From positions 151,750 to 215,749 of the forward strand of contig JAYEVG010000058.1 in NCBI GenBank assembly GCA_036346395.1: a stretch of 64,000 nt of DNA. The letters run 5' to 3'. Numbering within the stretch: position 1 is the first letter of the stretch; every line of letters starts with the position of its first letter. Below, one piece after another: positions 11,831 to 22,453 of this stretch. A program made the translations under genes and the position numbers. The DNA is from Hsuehochloa calcarea (Eukaryota; Streptophyta; Magnoliopsida; Poales; Poaceae). The notes beneath the pieces were generated by a model. The model was given only the letters and a program-made list of their open reading frames with translations. It was not told the DNA's origin and made no database searches.

Positions 11831-13424
11831 ATTGGCAAGTTCCGAGGTTCATCAATGGTGACAAACTACATGTTTCATCGTGAAAACTGAGGCACCGGGG
11901 GGCAAAACGCTTCTTTGCACGAGGGAATTGAAGGAAATTAGGACGATCTCTTTTCTCTTCTCTCCTTTTTCTTTTCTTTTGCGTCGATAGCGCGATCTTT
12001 TTTCAATGTCTGTCATGTCTACTAGTGCATCTGCATTCGTCTACAAAAATATGCTTGACGATTTTACTTGTTTTCACCTTCGTTCCTATGAAACTACAGA
12101 GAGCCGGCTTCATGGTGCGTAACTCTGTTCAGTTGATGGACTAGTTTTTGTCTATTGGAATAGCTTTCTTACTTGTCCAGTGTCCACTGGAGTAGACAAC
12201 AAACAACGAGCAATTCCTTTTATTTTATAAAATTGACCAACGACCTAAACTACAGATCCAGGGATGTGTTGGGAAATGATTAATTAGCTATAGATTCTGA
12301 ACTCTGAAGCAATTAGGACGCTAAATTACCATTCCTCTGCTTTTTTAGGACTTCAAAATTTGTTATTTTTCTAGGACCAGTATTCTTCCGCTTAATCATC
12401 TCGGGGAAAAAAATCTCGTACAATATTATTTTAAGTCTCTCTTTATTATAGTTGGAATGAATTAAAAAAACAGTTTTTTTTTTGTGGTAATGAAACAACA
12501 AAATTTGCGCTTACCAGCTTTACTTGTTGATCTCACCTCAGATGTCCACAATTGTCATGAGAGTCGACCTTGACTGTGACAGATGCTACAAGAAGATCAG
12601 AAAGGTCCTCTGCAAGCTCCAAGGTTGCTCCCAAATCTCAATTACAAATAACTACTAGTCAGTCACCTCCATTTCTTCACTAGTAGCAAATTAATTGTGC
12701 AATGCCATGTACCGAAAAAAGATTCTTAATTACTCAATGGATTAACTATCCCACGTGATCTAATCTCTGCCAAATATATAAGCCACTACTCTCAAATCAA
12801 TGGACAGACAGAGCAAACATCAAGACTATCTCGTACGACGTGAAGATCAAGACGGTGACGGTGTCCGGGCCGTTCGACGCCGAGGTCGTCTCCGACAAGC
12901 TCTGCTCCGACGCCGGCAAGGTGATCACCGACATACACGTCGTCAAAGGGAACGAGAAGCCCGGCGCCAAGGCGCCCAAGCCAGGGAAGGTCAACGGCGG
13001 CGGCGGAGGGAAGCCGGAGAAGAAGCACGTCAGGTTCGACCTGGGCGACGAGGCAATCGACATGCACGCCCATCACGACACGAAGCCGAGGGTGGACACC
13101 ACCACCGCGGTAGCACGGCTCGAGGCCCCGCACTCTGAGCCGTCCATGCCCATGGCGGCGATGGCGCCGATGCCGATGCCGATGCCGATGCCGGCGATGG
13201 TGCCACAGGCGACGGCCGTGCCGTCCATGTGGCCGGCCGCCCCGGAGTGGGCGTACAGCGCTCCGGCGTACGGCGGGTGGGGCGGCGGGGGCCCATCCGC
13301 CGGAGGGTACTACGGTGGGCCCGTGTATGATCACGGCGGGTACGGGCCGTCCGGTTACGGTAGGAATCCGTACCAGCCGCAGCACTATGACGAAGAACCC
13401 AGTGCCGGGTGCAGCGTCATGTGA
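11765..13424 (+). CDS. Heavy-metal-associated isoprenylated plant protein (HIPP), three exons
   Basis: Predicted exons are 11765-11776, 12542-12623 and 12808-13424, joined at GT/AG sites. They give 236 residues with phases that fit exactly. Exon 1 codes only MAEK. Exon 2 opens the HMA fold, with the metal-binding pair C16 and C19 in LDCDRCYKKI, and exon 3 completes it (to about residue 75, ITDIHVV). A Gly/Lys/Pro-rich linker follows, then a Met-Pro repeat (about residues 145-160), a Gly/Tyr-rich region, and the C-terminal CaaX box CSVM (233-236), a farnesylation signal. HIPPs bind heavy metals or act as membrane-anchored partners in metal handling and stress or pathogen responses; those roles are family knowledge. 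Nothing is broken, and the exon 3 GC content is high, as in many grass genes. The 12-nt first coding exon is inferred from the splice sites and would need transcript support. An alternative start is the ATG at 12542. Confidence 0.85.
11797..11827 (+). repeat. TG dinucleotide microsatellite in HIPP intron 1
   Basis: About 15 uninterrupted TG units, 20 bp after the exon 1 donor site. Likely length-polymorphic. Confidence 0.95.
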
Positions 13425-14027
13425 TCGACTATGCGTTCGTGAGTGGTAAGGCTCTGTTTATTTCACGGATAAAGATTCAATAGGAAGCTCTCTATCGAGA
13501 GGAGATAAGCACGAAGACATGAACGGATATGCCCTTATTACAAAGTTGTGTGTTGGTTTCTGACAGGTCTGGAGCATCAGCAACCTAACCTTATGTTCGG
13601 ATGGCTAAGGATTTTCCTGCCTTTCTTCTCCGGGGGAAACTTTCTACTCTGTTTCTGTGCATCAGGTTGGTTTTTCTCTTTCTTTTCGCTTGCTTGGGCC
13701 TTCGGGGGGGTGTGAATATGATTGTATCAAGTCGTTGCCAAGTTTCTGTGTTTTGGACAGATGACAGCTTATCAATGTAGTAGTTAGTATACATGTAGGC
13801 TGAAGCGGTTGTTTATTTCCTCTTATGTAAAGTTAAGCAACATATTCTATGTTACTTTCTCTCTTTTGTATTTATTTATATACTTATATGATGGGGAAAA
13901 AAAAGGTGTTTGTAGGTTCTTGTTCGCCGTGCCAGTGCAATGTGCAAATCTTTTGAAGAAATCATTGCAGAATTTTGCTTCATATAATGTTTCGGTTCAT
14001 GTTCCATACTTGTTGGACTAATTTTAC
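13425..14027 (+). other. HIPP 3' untranslated / downstream sequence
   Basis: This follows the HIPP stop codon at 13422-13424. It contains T-rich stretches and no supported frame. A word GGCTCTGTTTATTTC near 13450 resembles termini of small DNA transposons but no partner end was found. Confidence 0.4.
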
Positions 14028-14339
14028 TTAGCGGAATCTCTGTTTAATTGCGCTCTGCAAATAATTAAATTTAGTGGAAACGGACAGCGCCAGTGTGTGC
14101 GAGTGAGAGAACTGCAGAGTAGCAGTGGCAATTTTGATTGATGCAGCCAGCCAAGATAGCTTTCGTGAGACAAGACGACCGAAAAAGAATAAAATGATCT
14201 GTGTAGCCAGCTCTGTTTCCTCCTCCTCCGACCGCCGCACAGATATCTGATCAACATTGACGACGGCCTTAATCACTTGTACGGCGGAGCAGAGGAGGAC
14301 GGCGAAGAGGGAGAGCAGCAGCGCCTCCGTGAACTTCAT
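14028..14339 (-). CDS. Small putative membrane or secreted protein
   Basis: The minus-strand frame starting MKFTEALLLSLFAVLLCSAV has a long hydrophobic N-terminus (residues about 4-26) that could be a signal peptide or membrane segment. An acidic patch (RRSEEEETE) and a second hydrophobic stretch (IILFFFG) follow, for 103 residues in all. A longer open frame extends upstream to 14549, but the ATG at 14339 fits the signal-like start best. I do not recognise the family. The minus-strand ORF at 44561-44761 has a very similar hydrophobic start, and the flanking DNA of the two loci shares blocks (GAGAGAACTGCAGAGTAGC versus GAGAGAATTGCAGAGCAGC, and AGCTTTCGTGAGAC versus AGCTTTCATGAGAC). This suggests diverged duplicates. 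It could be a degenerate gene copy. Confidence 0.45.
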   Translation of the reverse strand: MKFTEALLLSLFAVLLCSAVQVIKAVVNVDQISVRRSEEEETELATQIILFFFGRLVSRKLSWLAASIKIATATLQFSHSHTLALSVSTKFNYLQSAIKQRFR

Positions 14340-14757
14340 GCAACTACGTGCGCTCAGATGAATTTGTACGAGGTTTTGGGAGGTTAGAACGGATAACACA
14401 CGGAGATTGTACGCATGAAGTCCGACAGCACAGTACAGGGGAGCAAGTCCAAGCATGGCACACCGCGCCGCCGCCGCCGACGACGACCGTACGCCGCTGA
14501 AATTAAAGAAGACAGCTAGCACACAGGATTGTTCGCCATCCGAGTGCAATGTGCAAATCTTTTTTTTTTTCTAGAAATTGTTGCAGAATTTTGCCTCAAC
14601 ACAATCGGGGTTTTCTAGAAATCTTTTACTATGTTTAATGCGCTCTGTGAATAAGTTCAGTGGAAAACGGATAACGGGTGGGTTTGTGAGCGAGTGAGTG
14701 AGAGAACGAGGGCTTTGATAGCTTTACACAAATTGCACACAGATTTGTAGACAATGG
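14340..14757. other. Spacer between the small ORF and the retrotransposon nest
   Basis: No supported gene. The segment GTGCAATGTGCAAATCTTTT at about 14546 also occurs at about 13936, and AATTTTGC(C/T)TCA follows both. A roughly 150-bp portion of the downstream flank is therefore repeated on either side of the small ORF. Confidence 0.5.
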
Positions 14758-15059
14758 TGTTGAATAATCCTTCACGCATGTTTAATTTTGTGTTTACTCT
14801 TGTAACGTTTCCGTTACCTCTATTCGTTGCACGTATTGGAGGCAATCAAGCGTTGAGCAGTCATTAGCATTAGCCATCCTTGAAATGCCACATTGAAAGA
14901 CACTTTATTGGCTAGCGTTAGCAGTCTGAGTAGTAACTCATTTGTTCTTGCTAGCATAAATAACAGAAAAGGGTGTGAAGTTTTCGGTAGCACCAAAAGA
15001 AAGATTCCTGTCTCCTTGTATTGGTGTCCAGACATTTATGGGAGTTGGTGTTGCTAACA
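14758..15059 (+). repeat. Left LTR of the host copia element
   Basis: 302 bp, starting TGTTGAATAATCC and ending GGTGTTGCTAACA. It aligns along its whole length with 41901-42208. Confidence 0.92.
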
Positions 15060-15061
15060 TT

Positions 15062-15073
15062 TGGTATCAGAGC
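15062..15073 (+). other. Primer binding site (tRNA-iMet) of the host copia element
   Basis: TGGTATCAGAGC lies two bases after the left LTR. Confidence 0.9.
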
Positions 15074-15084
15074 TAATAAAAAAA

Positions 15085-15200
15085 ATGGAGATCCTTGATG
15101 CGACGGCGTCGGCACCAGTAAGCGCACCGACGAAGAAGAGTTCCGCGGTGTCGTTTCACTACCCCGTGCTCACGAGGAGCAACTTTGCGACGTGGGCGAT
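15085..15200 (+). pseudogene. Copia gag, 5' fragment
   Basis: The ATG at 15085 opens MEILDATASAPVSAPTKKSS and goes on to FHYPVLTRSNFATWAI, the conserved start of this class of copia Gag. It stops abruptly at 15200, where the gypsy LTR begins. The distal part lies at 18842-19210. Confidence 0.85.
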
Positions 15201-18200
15201 TGTAACATCCCAAAGTTCTGTTACCAAAATAAAATTAATAAAGTTATTATTTTATTTGATTTTGTGAAATTTAAAAGAGATTTATTGCTTTTATTGAATT
15301 TCCTAAATTATAAAAGTTAAAAATAAAATTTATTGAGTTTTCTGCTATATAATTGGATTTAAATTGAAAAATAAATTTTTATTTAATTTCCGTAATTTTT
15401 TGGTATTTAAAAATGCTTTTCCTATATTTCAGAAAATAAATTTAATTACTGTACAAAAATAAATATAAATTTAATTATTAATTATTTTTTATTTAGTTCA
15501 AAATAAATAAAGGAATTTCTCTAAATTTTTCTAAAATTTTTGAACACTGTTTGTTATTTTCTAAAAATCCCTATTTGATTTTTGTATTGTCTAGCAATTA
15601 AAAATGAATTTCTGTTCGCAAGGAAAAGATAAAGTTTTGTTGAAACTTTATTATTTAAGATATAAATACCCTATTTAACTACTCTAAAAAGTTATAGAAT
15701 TTTTAGACCAATATTACTATTTTTCAAGTTTAAAAATAATTTTCAGCAATATAAAAATAATTACTGTATAATAATAAAATTATTATTTTTACTTTTATTA
15801 TTTTATTTACGTTCAGAATCTGGTGTTTAATATCTGTGATTTATTTGGGATTTTGCGGAATTGATTTGCTATTTTTCCGGAATTAATTAATGCTTTTCGA
15901 ATTTTGAAAAAAAAAGAATATTCCTCGGAATATTCCGGCTGCTTCTGATGCCGCCCAAAATTCACCAAAAATCGGTCATAACTCCATGAAGAATTCCCGC
16001 CGGCAATTCTTTTCTTTGTCTTTATAAATTGAACCGTAGCCTCCTCCCATTCCCCACATCCCACTCGCTCAGATTCGCGGCCTCCTGAGCTCCTCTGCTA
16101 GCTCTTCTTCTCCAACTCCATGACAACTCCATGAGCCCGATCTCCCCATCCGGTGCTCCGTTGTGCGTCAAATTTTACCAGTGAGTTCATCTCGAGATTC
16201 TCTACATTTCTATTCAAACCGAATTTTGATTTACCTATTGTTTCACCTCACCACAAAATGACAAGCTTCTTTCTCCAACTCCGGTGACAACTCCGTGAGC
16301 CCGATCTCTCCATCTCAGCTCGTTGTGCACCAAAATTTACCGGTGCGTTCCTATATAGATTCTCTACATTTCTATTCAAGCCAAATTTTGATATACATAT
16401 TGTTTCACCTCGGCCACAAAAGCACCGACGGTCTTCTTCTCCAACTCCGGCGAGAACTCCGGCGAGCCCGATCTCCTCATCCGTTGATCTACTATGTACC
16501 AAAATTTATTGGTGAGTTCCTATTGAGATTCTCCATATTTCTATTCAAGTGGAATTTTTATTCACTAACTTTTTCACCACCGGTCACATCTTCTTCCCCA
16601 AGTCCGGTGAGAACTCCGTCGAGCCCGATCTCTTCATCTGTTGGGTAATTGCGTGAGCCCTTTTACCTACATGTTCCTTTCAATATTATCTACCTTTCTA
16701 TTCAAACAAAATTTTGAATTTCGTAATAATTCAAAGAACGATATGTCGTCGCCATGCGCGCGAATCATCGCTATGTGTCACGCCACATCACCACATAGTT
16801 TACATGGCTGTCACCCAAGTGCCACCTCACTTTATCTCTCCAAATCAATAGCTATGTCATGCCATGTGTATATTTCCTCTTTATCTTTGGAAAAGCATGT
16901 GACTTTCAACCTTTCGAAAATTCGTTCTTCTTCATACGAACTCCGATTCCATCGATTCAAATTCCTATATTCATATAAATTAGATATCTTCCTTATAGTA
17001 TTTATTTTATAATTTTTGGATTTTATTTGGATTTTGTTTGAATTTGGCTTATGTACGCGTATAGATTTCGACGACTTCGAAGAGTCAGATTTCGACGCCG
17101 TTTGAGAACAACATAACCAAGCAAGGCAAGTTATACCTTTGATCATATTTGATCCCATTATTTCAAATTATTTAAATTCTTTTTTAAATTATTATTGCAT
17201 GCTTATTTCTATTCAATGTAATTTAAATACCTGTTTTACATTTATAGTTATGCCTAAATCCTTTGTATGGCCAATGTTGATATTTGAATCAAATATATTG
17301 TCACCCTAGATAAAAACCTAGTTGATACGATAGTATGAACTGGGATCATTTGAAAATATTATGTAAAGACATGCTACACCAAAATTGTTTAGTTTGGGAA
17401 ATTTTAGCCAAATGATTAACTATTGTTTAAAACCCTATGGCATTGGTTTGTCATGGAAGATTTTGCAAATGACTTTGAAAAGCAAAAATAAAAAGTTGGT
17501 TTGTACTTGGGCGAAATGGATGCTTGGTGGGTGCAGGTTTATGCACGGGCTCAATCCGGGTAGGATTGAGACTCAAGGGTTATTTGGAAGTCGCCCAGTC
17601 GATTAAGGACCGGTCTTGAGCCGCATCTTGCTAAGCCACATCGTACTACCACATGTCTGTATGGGCAGGACACAGCTAAATAATTTGTAACATTCCATCG
17701 TAGTTGTGCCATTTTGGTGTGTGGGTGTCGGTTAGACAAGATTCCCACATGGCGCAAGAGGGGCTTGAATCCGTGGTGGTTAGCCCAATGGAAGCGAAAC
17801 CTCAGCGAGGCAAGACTACGGTGGGATGGCGCATTGTAAAAGCCTTGACACGTGCTCTAGACTGCTTACCTACGGTAGTGAGCAGTGGGATCGACGGATG
17901 CCAAACAAACTAGAGAATTCATGTCTTGTGGGTAAGTTGTACAACCTCTGCAGAGTGTAAAACTATTCGAATAGCCGTGTCCACGGTCATGGACATCTTG
18001 AGCAAAGCCACTCAAAGTTAGACTTTGATTTTGTTTTAAAAATGATTTTTGCAAATGATTTGAGGATGGTTAATCCTTGTGGTAAAATTAGGCGGCTAGC
18101 CATGTGATAGGAGGGTATCCATCACCATGTTTCATATGGAGGTTATCCTACTATAAAACTTGAGAATTTATTAAATGAATTCTAGTTATAGAATAACCGC

Positions 18201-18631
18201 TTTGGAACTTAGTAACAAATATTTAAAGAAAACATTGCTTTATGCAAATTCAACCAATAAACCTTCCTTTGATATATCCATGCATGCATTAACTCTGTTA
18301 TTGGTGTAACTTGCGAGCACAGTAGTTGTGCTCACCCTTGCTTCATGCAAATAAATTTCAGAGGAGAAGGACTTGGATCTCGACGACTAGGCCGCTACCC
18401 CAGTCGATTGCCTGTGGCAGATCAACTGGACCCCACTACTTCTTCGTCTTCCGCTGTGTTTGTTTAATGTTGGCTTGTAAGCCTTTCTTGTAATCAACTC
18501 TGCTATTTATTAATAAAGTTGTGCGATTTATGGATGTTACCATATCTGTTTACTGTGTGAACTAGCTACTGATCATGGGATTAGTTCAGAAATGCACAGA
18601 GGATTCTGGGGTGTTACTCCCGGGTCCGACA
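15201..18631 (+). mobile_element. Ty3/gypsy-type long LTR (truncated insertion)
   Basis: 3431-bp LTR starting TGTAACATCCCAAAG and ending CCCGGGTCCGACA, followed by a PBS (18636-18648, TGGTATCAGAGCC). It interrupts the copia gag. Only about 190 bp of internal sequence follows before gag resumes, and no second LTR or target repeat (expected GCGAT) is found. A deletion therefore removed the rest of the element and part of gag. Putative TATA (TTTATAAATT) at 16021. It is AT-rich for the first 900 bp. The frames inside it (for example 16295-16648) fall in tandem repeats and are not genes. The family is related to 877-5798 (reverse) and 57632-58972. Confidence 0.8.
16103..16735 (+). repeat. Four tandem ~163-bp repeats inside the gypsy LTR
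   Basis: Units begin at about 16103, 16265, 16432 and 16590 with CTTCTTCTCCAACTCC-like words. Each contains GAGCCCGATCTC, a CAAAATTTA(C/T) word and TCTA(C/T)ATTTCTATTCAA. The fourth is the most diverged. Confidence 0.85.
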
Positions 18632-18635
18632 GAAA

Positions 18636-18648
18636 TGGTATCAGAGCC
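18636..18648 (+). other. Primer binding site of the truncated gypsy element
   Basis: TGGTATCAGAGCC four bases after the LTR end, complementary to initiator tRNA-Met. Confidence 0.85.
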
Positions 18649-18841
18649 ATATCGACTGTAGGTCGTGACCTAGTTAGAATGGACGTTAGTTGAAAACTTC
18701 AAAACTTATTTTATATAACAAGAAAAATAAAATGTTCTCTCCTCATCTTGGTCATCTATCTATCTTTAGTTCCTTCATGGTATTCTTTCTTACCTAATTC
18801 TCTCTTCACCGTTTTATAATGTTAAATGGATCCTCTTTCCC
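18649..18841 (+). other. Residual gypsy leader up to the deletion junction
   Basis: About 190 bp of AT-rich, non-coding sequence following the gypsy PBS. The junction with the resumed copia gag is somewhere near 18838-18845. No microhomology could be assigned without the parent sequences. Confidence 0.5.
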
Positions 18842-19210
18842 TTGAAAAGCTTCTATAGATGGTTAACACGTTCTTACCAATACGTTCAAAACCACAAGAC
18901 CTGGAACTATGAAGAAACCACAATGACGATTGAAGAGTTGATCAGCCGTTTGAAGGTGCACGAAGAACGATTGGTATCTTATGGTGTAGGGGCCGAAGAT
19001 CAGCACCTACTACTGACGAATGCCGAGTGGGAGGCTCGATCCAAGGAGCGTAACAGCTTTGGCAAGAAGAACAGTGCATTTGACAAGGCGAAAGTGCGCT
19101 ACTACAACTGTCAAAAGTACGGGCACTTTGCTAGGGAGTGCGACGAGTTGAAGAAGATGACGGCTCTTTTTGTTGCAGCGGACGCTGATGACGAGCCAAT
19201 ATTGCTTTAA
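18842..19210 (+). pseudogene. Copia gag, 3' fragment with CCHC zinc knuckle
   Basis: This continues the gag begun at 15085. Helical segment MTIEELISRLKVHEERLVSYG (about residues 30-50 of this frame), then a basic stretch and the knuckle YYNCQKYGHFARECDE (C-x2-C-x4-H-x4-C). It ends ADADDEPILL-stop at 19210. The middle of gag (roughly 150 residues by comparison with typical copia Gag length) was lost at the gypsy junction. A knuckle followed soon by a stop and no protease is what a gag-only element would show. Confidence 0.85.
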
Positions 19211-19263
19211 AGCCAATAAGGAGTGTTCATCATGTTCTATTTTTTCTTGCATGTAGTTGAGTC

Positions 19264-21175
19264 TGTGGATATCGTGAGGATATGTGCACGATCTCAGGAT
19301 GATGAGTCAATTGGCAATGGCTTTGTTGGTTTGCAATTTATCGCGTTTTCGGGTTTGCTCCAGGGCTGTCAGGACACGGGCGGTCCGACCAGCCAGGTCG
19401 CCGGTCCGACCGGCCAGTGGGTTGGTCTGACCGGCAGTGCTTGCCGGTCCGACCGCCAAAATGAAAAGTGGTTTTTGGAGCTGAGCCAAAAATAGGTTGT
19501 GTAGGCAAGTGAGGGGAGTCTCCTGGATGTGGTCACATCATTTTTGGAGCTCCCAGTCATAAGTTCTGTTCAGTTGAAATTTTCAGAAGGTTTCGGATTT
19601 TCACGCTGAAAATTTGGCTAAGTCTTTTCGGGCGGTCCGACCGCCGTTGTGGGATCGGTCCGACCGGCCTGGAATCGGTCGGACCGGCCTTGTGGGGTGG
19701 TCAGACCGCCGATGACTTGGAGGGTAGCCAAGTTGGCATTGTTGTATATTGATTGTGTTTACCGTATGAACTTCAATGCTTTATTGTTGCATATTGCATT
19801 GCGGAACTAACGTGGGTCAAGTTGTGAAGAACTTGTTCCCGGAAACGATTTGGTTGTCTATTGCTGTGCAGGTGGCTTGCAGGTCAACGACGTCAACGGT
19901 GAGGTGGATCGGGACTACGCTTGGAGAGCTGAGGTCCAGAACGATCATGGATACCGGATGAGGTCGTGTGACTCAAGCATGGTGCAGAATGGGCAAGATG
20001 GATCGAACGGGTAGTTGCTACAAAGTGGTTGGAACCAGGCGGTGCGGAAGTCGGTGCGAGTCTCTGGGAGATTCCGATGGGATTGGACAGAGAGGCTTGG
20101 CGACGTGATGAGAACCGCTGATCAACCTACACGTGGTGAAGCAGGCGATTGCTTCAATAGTTATGTGTGTGTGGGTCCCATGTGTGAGTGGGTCCCAAAA
20201 GAGAAACCCTAGGCCTCTAGTATAAATAGAAAGGGGGGAGATGTAAAACCCCCAAGCATTCATTTGACCTCCTTCTTCATTTTCTTGGGTTTGGAGGAGA
20301 GGAGAGGAGAAGCTAGGGTTTGGAGAGATTGTGAGTGTGCTCTTGTGTGAGCTCTTGTCCTCCTTGTTGGAGAGGCTTTGTAAGCATCTAGTGTGTTCAA
20401 TCAATCTTGAGATGCTTAATTGAAAGATCATTTGTCCCCTTTCTGTTCTTCTCTCTTTTGGATGATTTTGGTGCTTCCTTGATTCAAGGGTTTATGCTTG
20501 GTCTCTTAACCTATTTTATCTTGCTTTGATGTGTGGGAATACTCCTAGAGTCATCTAGATCATCAATCCCCACAAGCAAGTCTTGAATCAAGATTTTCAT
20601 AATTCTAGGGTTTGTGCACTTCTTTTGTAAAACCTTGAGAGATCGATTATGCGAAGTGGATCTGAAGGATCGTAGCTAGAAATAGGTCTCTAATATCATT
20701 AGAGAGGTGTGCTCAAAATTTGGTCAAGTTTCATTGGTTGAATCAAAAGTTGGATCAAATTTCGTTTTGGATTTGTGCTTGATTTTTTAGTACTGGACTG
20801 AACCGGTCTGACCGGTTTTATAACGGCGGTCCGACCGCTGCGTTTGAACCGCTCGAGATCGCCGGTCGAACGATATCCAACGGTCCAACCGCCGATTAGT
20901 AGCCGGTCCGAGCTCGTTGCTGACCGCCGTCGGTCGATCGCCCTTGGTAGCCGGTCAAACCGCCGGTGCCCAGTCCAGAACAGTGAGTTCATTTCTCCAC
21001 TTGTGTGTCGTGTGGTTGAGTGGGGTTATCGAATTCAACACAAGGCTTCCACTGCGCGCTTACTAATCTTCTTAGCTTTCATAGCTAAAGGAGTAAAGTT
21101 CGTGTTGAATTTGATTTAGGCGAGAAAGTTGAGAAAGCGCCTATTCACCCCCCTAGTCGCGTTTACGGTCCTACA
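19264..21175 (+). repeat. Left LTR of the outer Sirevirus
   Basis: 1912 bp, TGTGGATATCG to GGTCCTACA. TATA box TATAAATAG at 20221. Palindromic GGTCCGACC/GGTCGGACC words cluster at 19380-19455, 19630-19705 and 20800-20965. It differs from the right LTR by scattered substitutions and several 1-3 bp indels. Confidence 0.93.
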
Positions 21176-21177
21176 AG

Positions 21178-21189
21178 TGGTATCAGAGC
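21178..21189 (+). other. Primer binding site of the outer Sirevirus
   Basis: TGGTATCAGAGC, two bases after the LTR end. Confidence 0.92.
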
Positions 21190-21230
21190 CGGTTAGCTAT
21201 TCTCATAGATCTTAACCGGTCTTTGGAGCC

Positions 21231-22453
21231 ATGGCGACTGACAAGTACTCAACCAAGCCACATATTTTTGATGGAGTTGACTTTGCATATTGGAAGGCTC
21301 GTATGCAAGCATATATCGAGGCTCAAGGGCACGCTATTTGGCTTAAGGTGAAAAACCCTTATGTCGTGCCAGCCGATGACGATATGATCATTCCAGATGT
21401 GGAGGCCAACAGCAAGGCTCGTAATTATTTGATCCAATGCCTTAGTCGATCTGAGTTTGAGCGTGTTGCTCACTTGCGGTCTGCTCATGAGATCTGGCGG
21501 ACTCTTTGTGACTATCACGAAGGGTCCACTGCGATCAAGGAAGTGAGACAGAACCAGCTCAAGAAAGTATACTCAAAGATCGAGCAAAGGCCGGTGAGTC
21601 TTTGGATGAGTGTGGGAAGATTTTCTAAGATTCTTCATGATCTCCATTTGTTGACTTGGTATTTTCTCGAGTCGAAAATGCACGCCGACTTTTGGGTGCT
21701 CTTGATGTGAAGGTCCGGGAATGAAGATCACTTCCATCAATGACAACAATTGTCATGAGTGAGCTTACCATGGATAAGCTTTACTCGAGGTTGAAGACGC
21801 ATGAGATTGATTTTATCTCGCGTCTCCCAAGAACAGTCGATGACATTAGTGGTCGACAAATCCAAGGGTTGTTCTTCCGAGTCTCTTGATTGTAGCTCAT
21901 CTGGGTTTTCATTATCTGCCTTACATTCGTTGAGCGATGAGCAACTTGAGAAACTGCCCGAGGATGACTTAGCCCTCCTATCCACCAAATTCACAAGAGC
22001 GTACAATAAGGTGAGGAATAGGAGGAGAAGTGGACCTATCACGTGCTTTGAATGTGGTGAGCCAAACCACATTCGTTCCAGGTGCCCCAAGCTAAAGGGC
22101 AAGGAGGAGAAGGAGACAAGAAGACATCCCGTGAGAGGATGCAAAACCCAAGAAGACAAACTATCGGAAGTTTGTCAGGGTCCTTGCCGCTCTAGAGAAT
22201 GTAAACATGAGCGATGTGGACTCAGAAACGGAGGACGACGAGAGTGACTATCGTGGCAAGAAGAAGGCTCATGACTTCACTGGCATGTGCTTCATGGCCA
22301 AGAATAGCCACGACAGCGACTCCTCCAACGATGAGGATCCCTTTAGTGATCCTGATGAGGTATGCCCTTCTATTGCTGACATGAAAAGGGATTTGGTGCT
22401 TGCTGAACAGAAATTGCATAAGCAAGTAAAAATGATTAAGAAGCAGGACATTA
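21231..22453 (+). pseudogene. Outer Sirevirus gag, first part (broken)
   Basis: The ATG at 21231 opens MATDKYSTKPHIFDGVDFAY and continues through the capsid-like helical region to 21710, where the frame is lost. The frame 21801-22247 resumes with a serine-rich segment and the zinc knuckle CFECGEPNHIRSRCP (about 22042-22086). An acidic segment (SETEDDESDYRGKKKAHDF, from 22207) and the start of a coiled coil follow. The second Sirevirus is inserted at 22453, and gag continues at 33514. At least two frame breaks occur before the insertion. Confidence 0.88.

Noticed and set aside
12792..13385. 197-residue minus-strand frame opposite the HIPP gene
   Set aside because: It is the antisense shadow of GC-rich exon 3; the plus-strand gene has splice sites, an HMA motif and a CaaX box.
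20018..20431. 137-residue minus-strand frame in the Sirevirus LTR
   Set aside because: It lies wholly within the LTR over the TATA box, and the other copies at 40303-40700 break it up.
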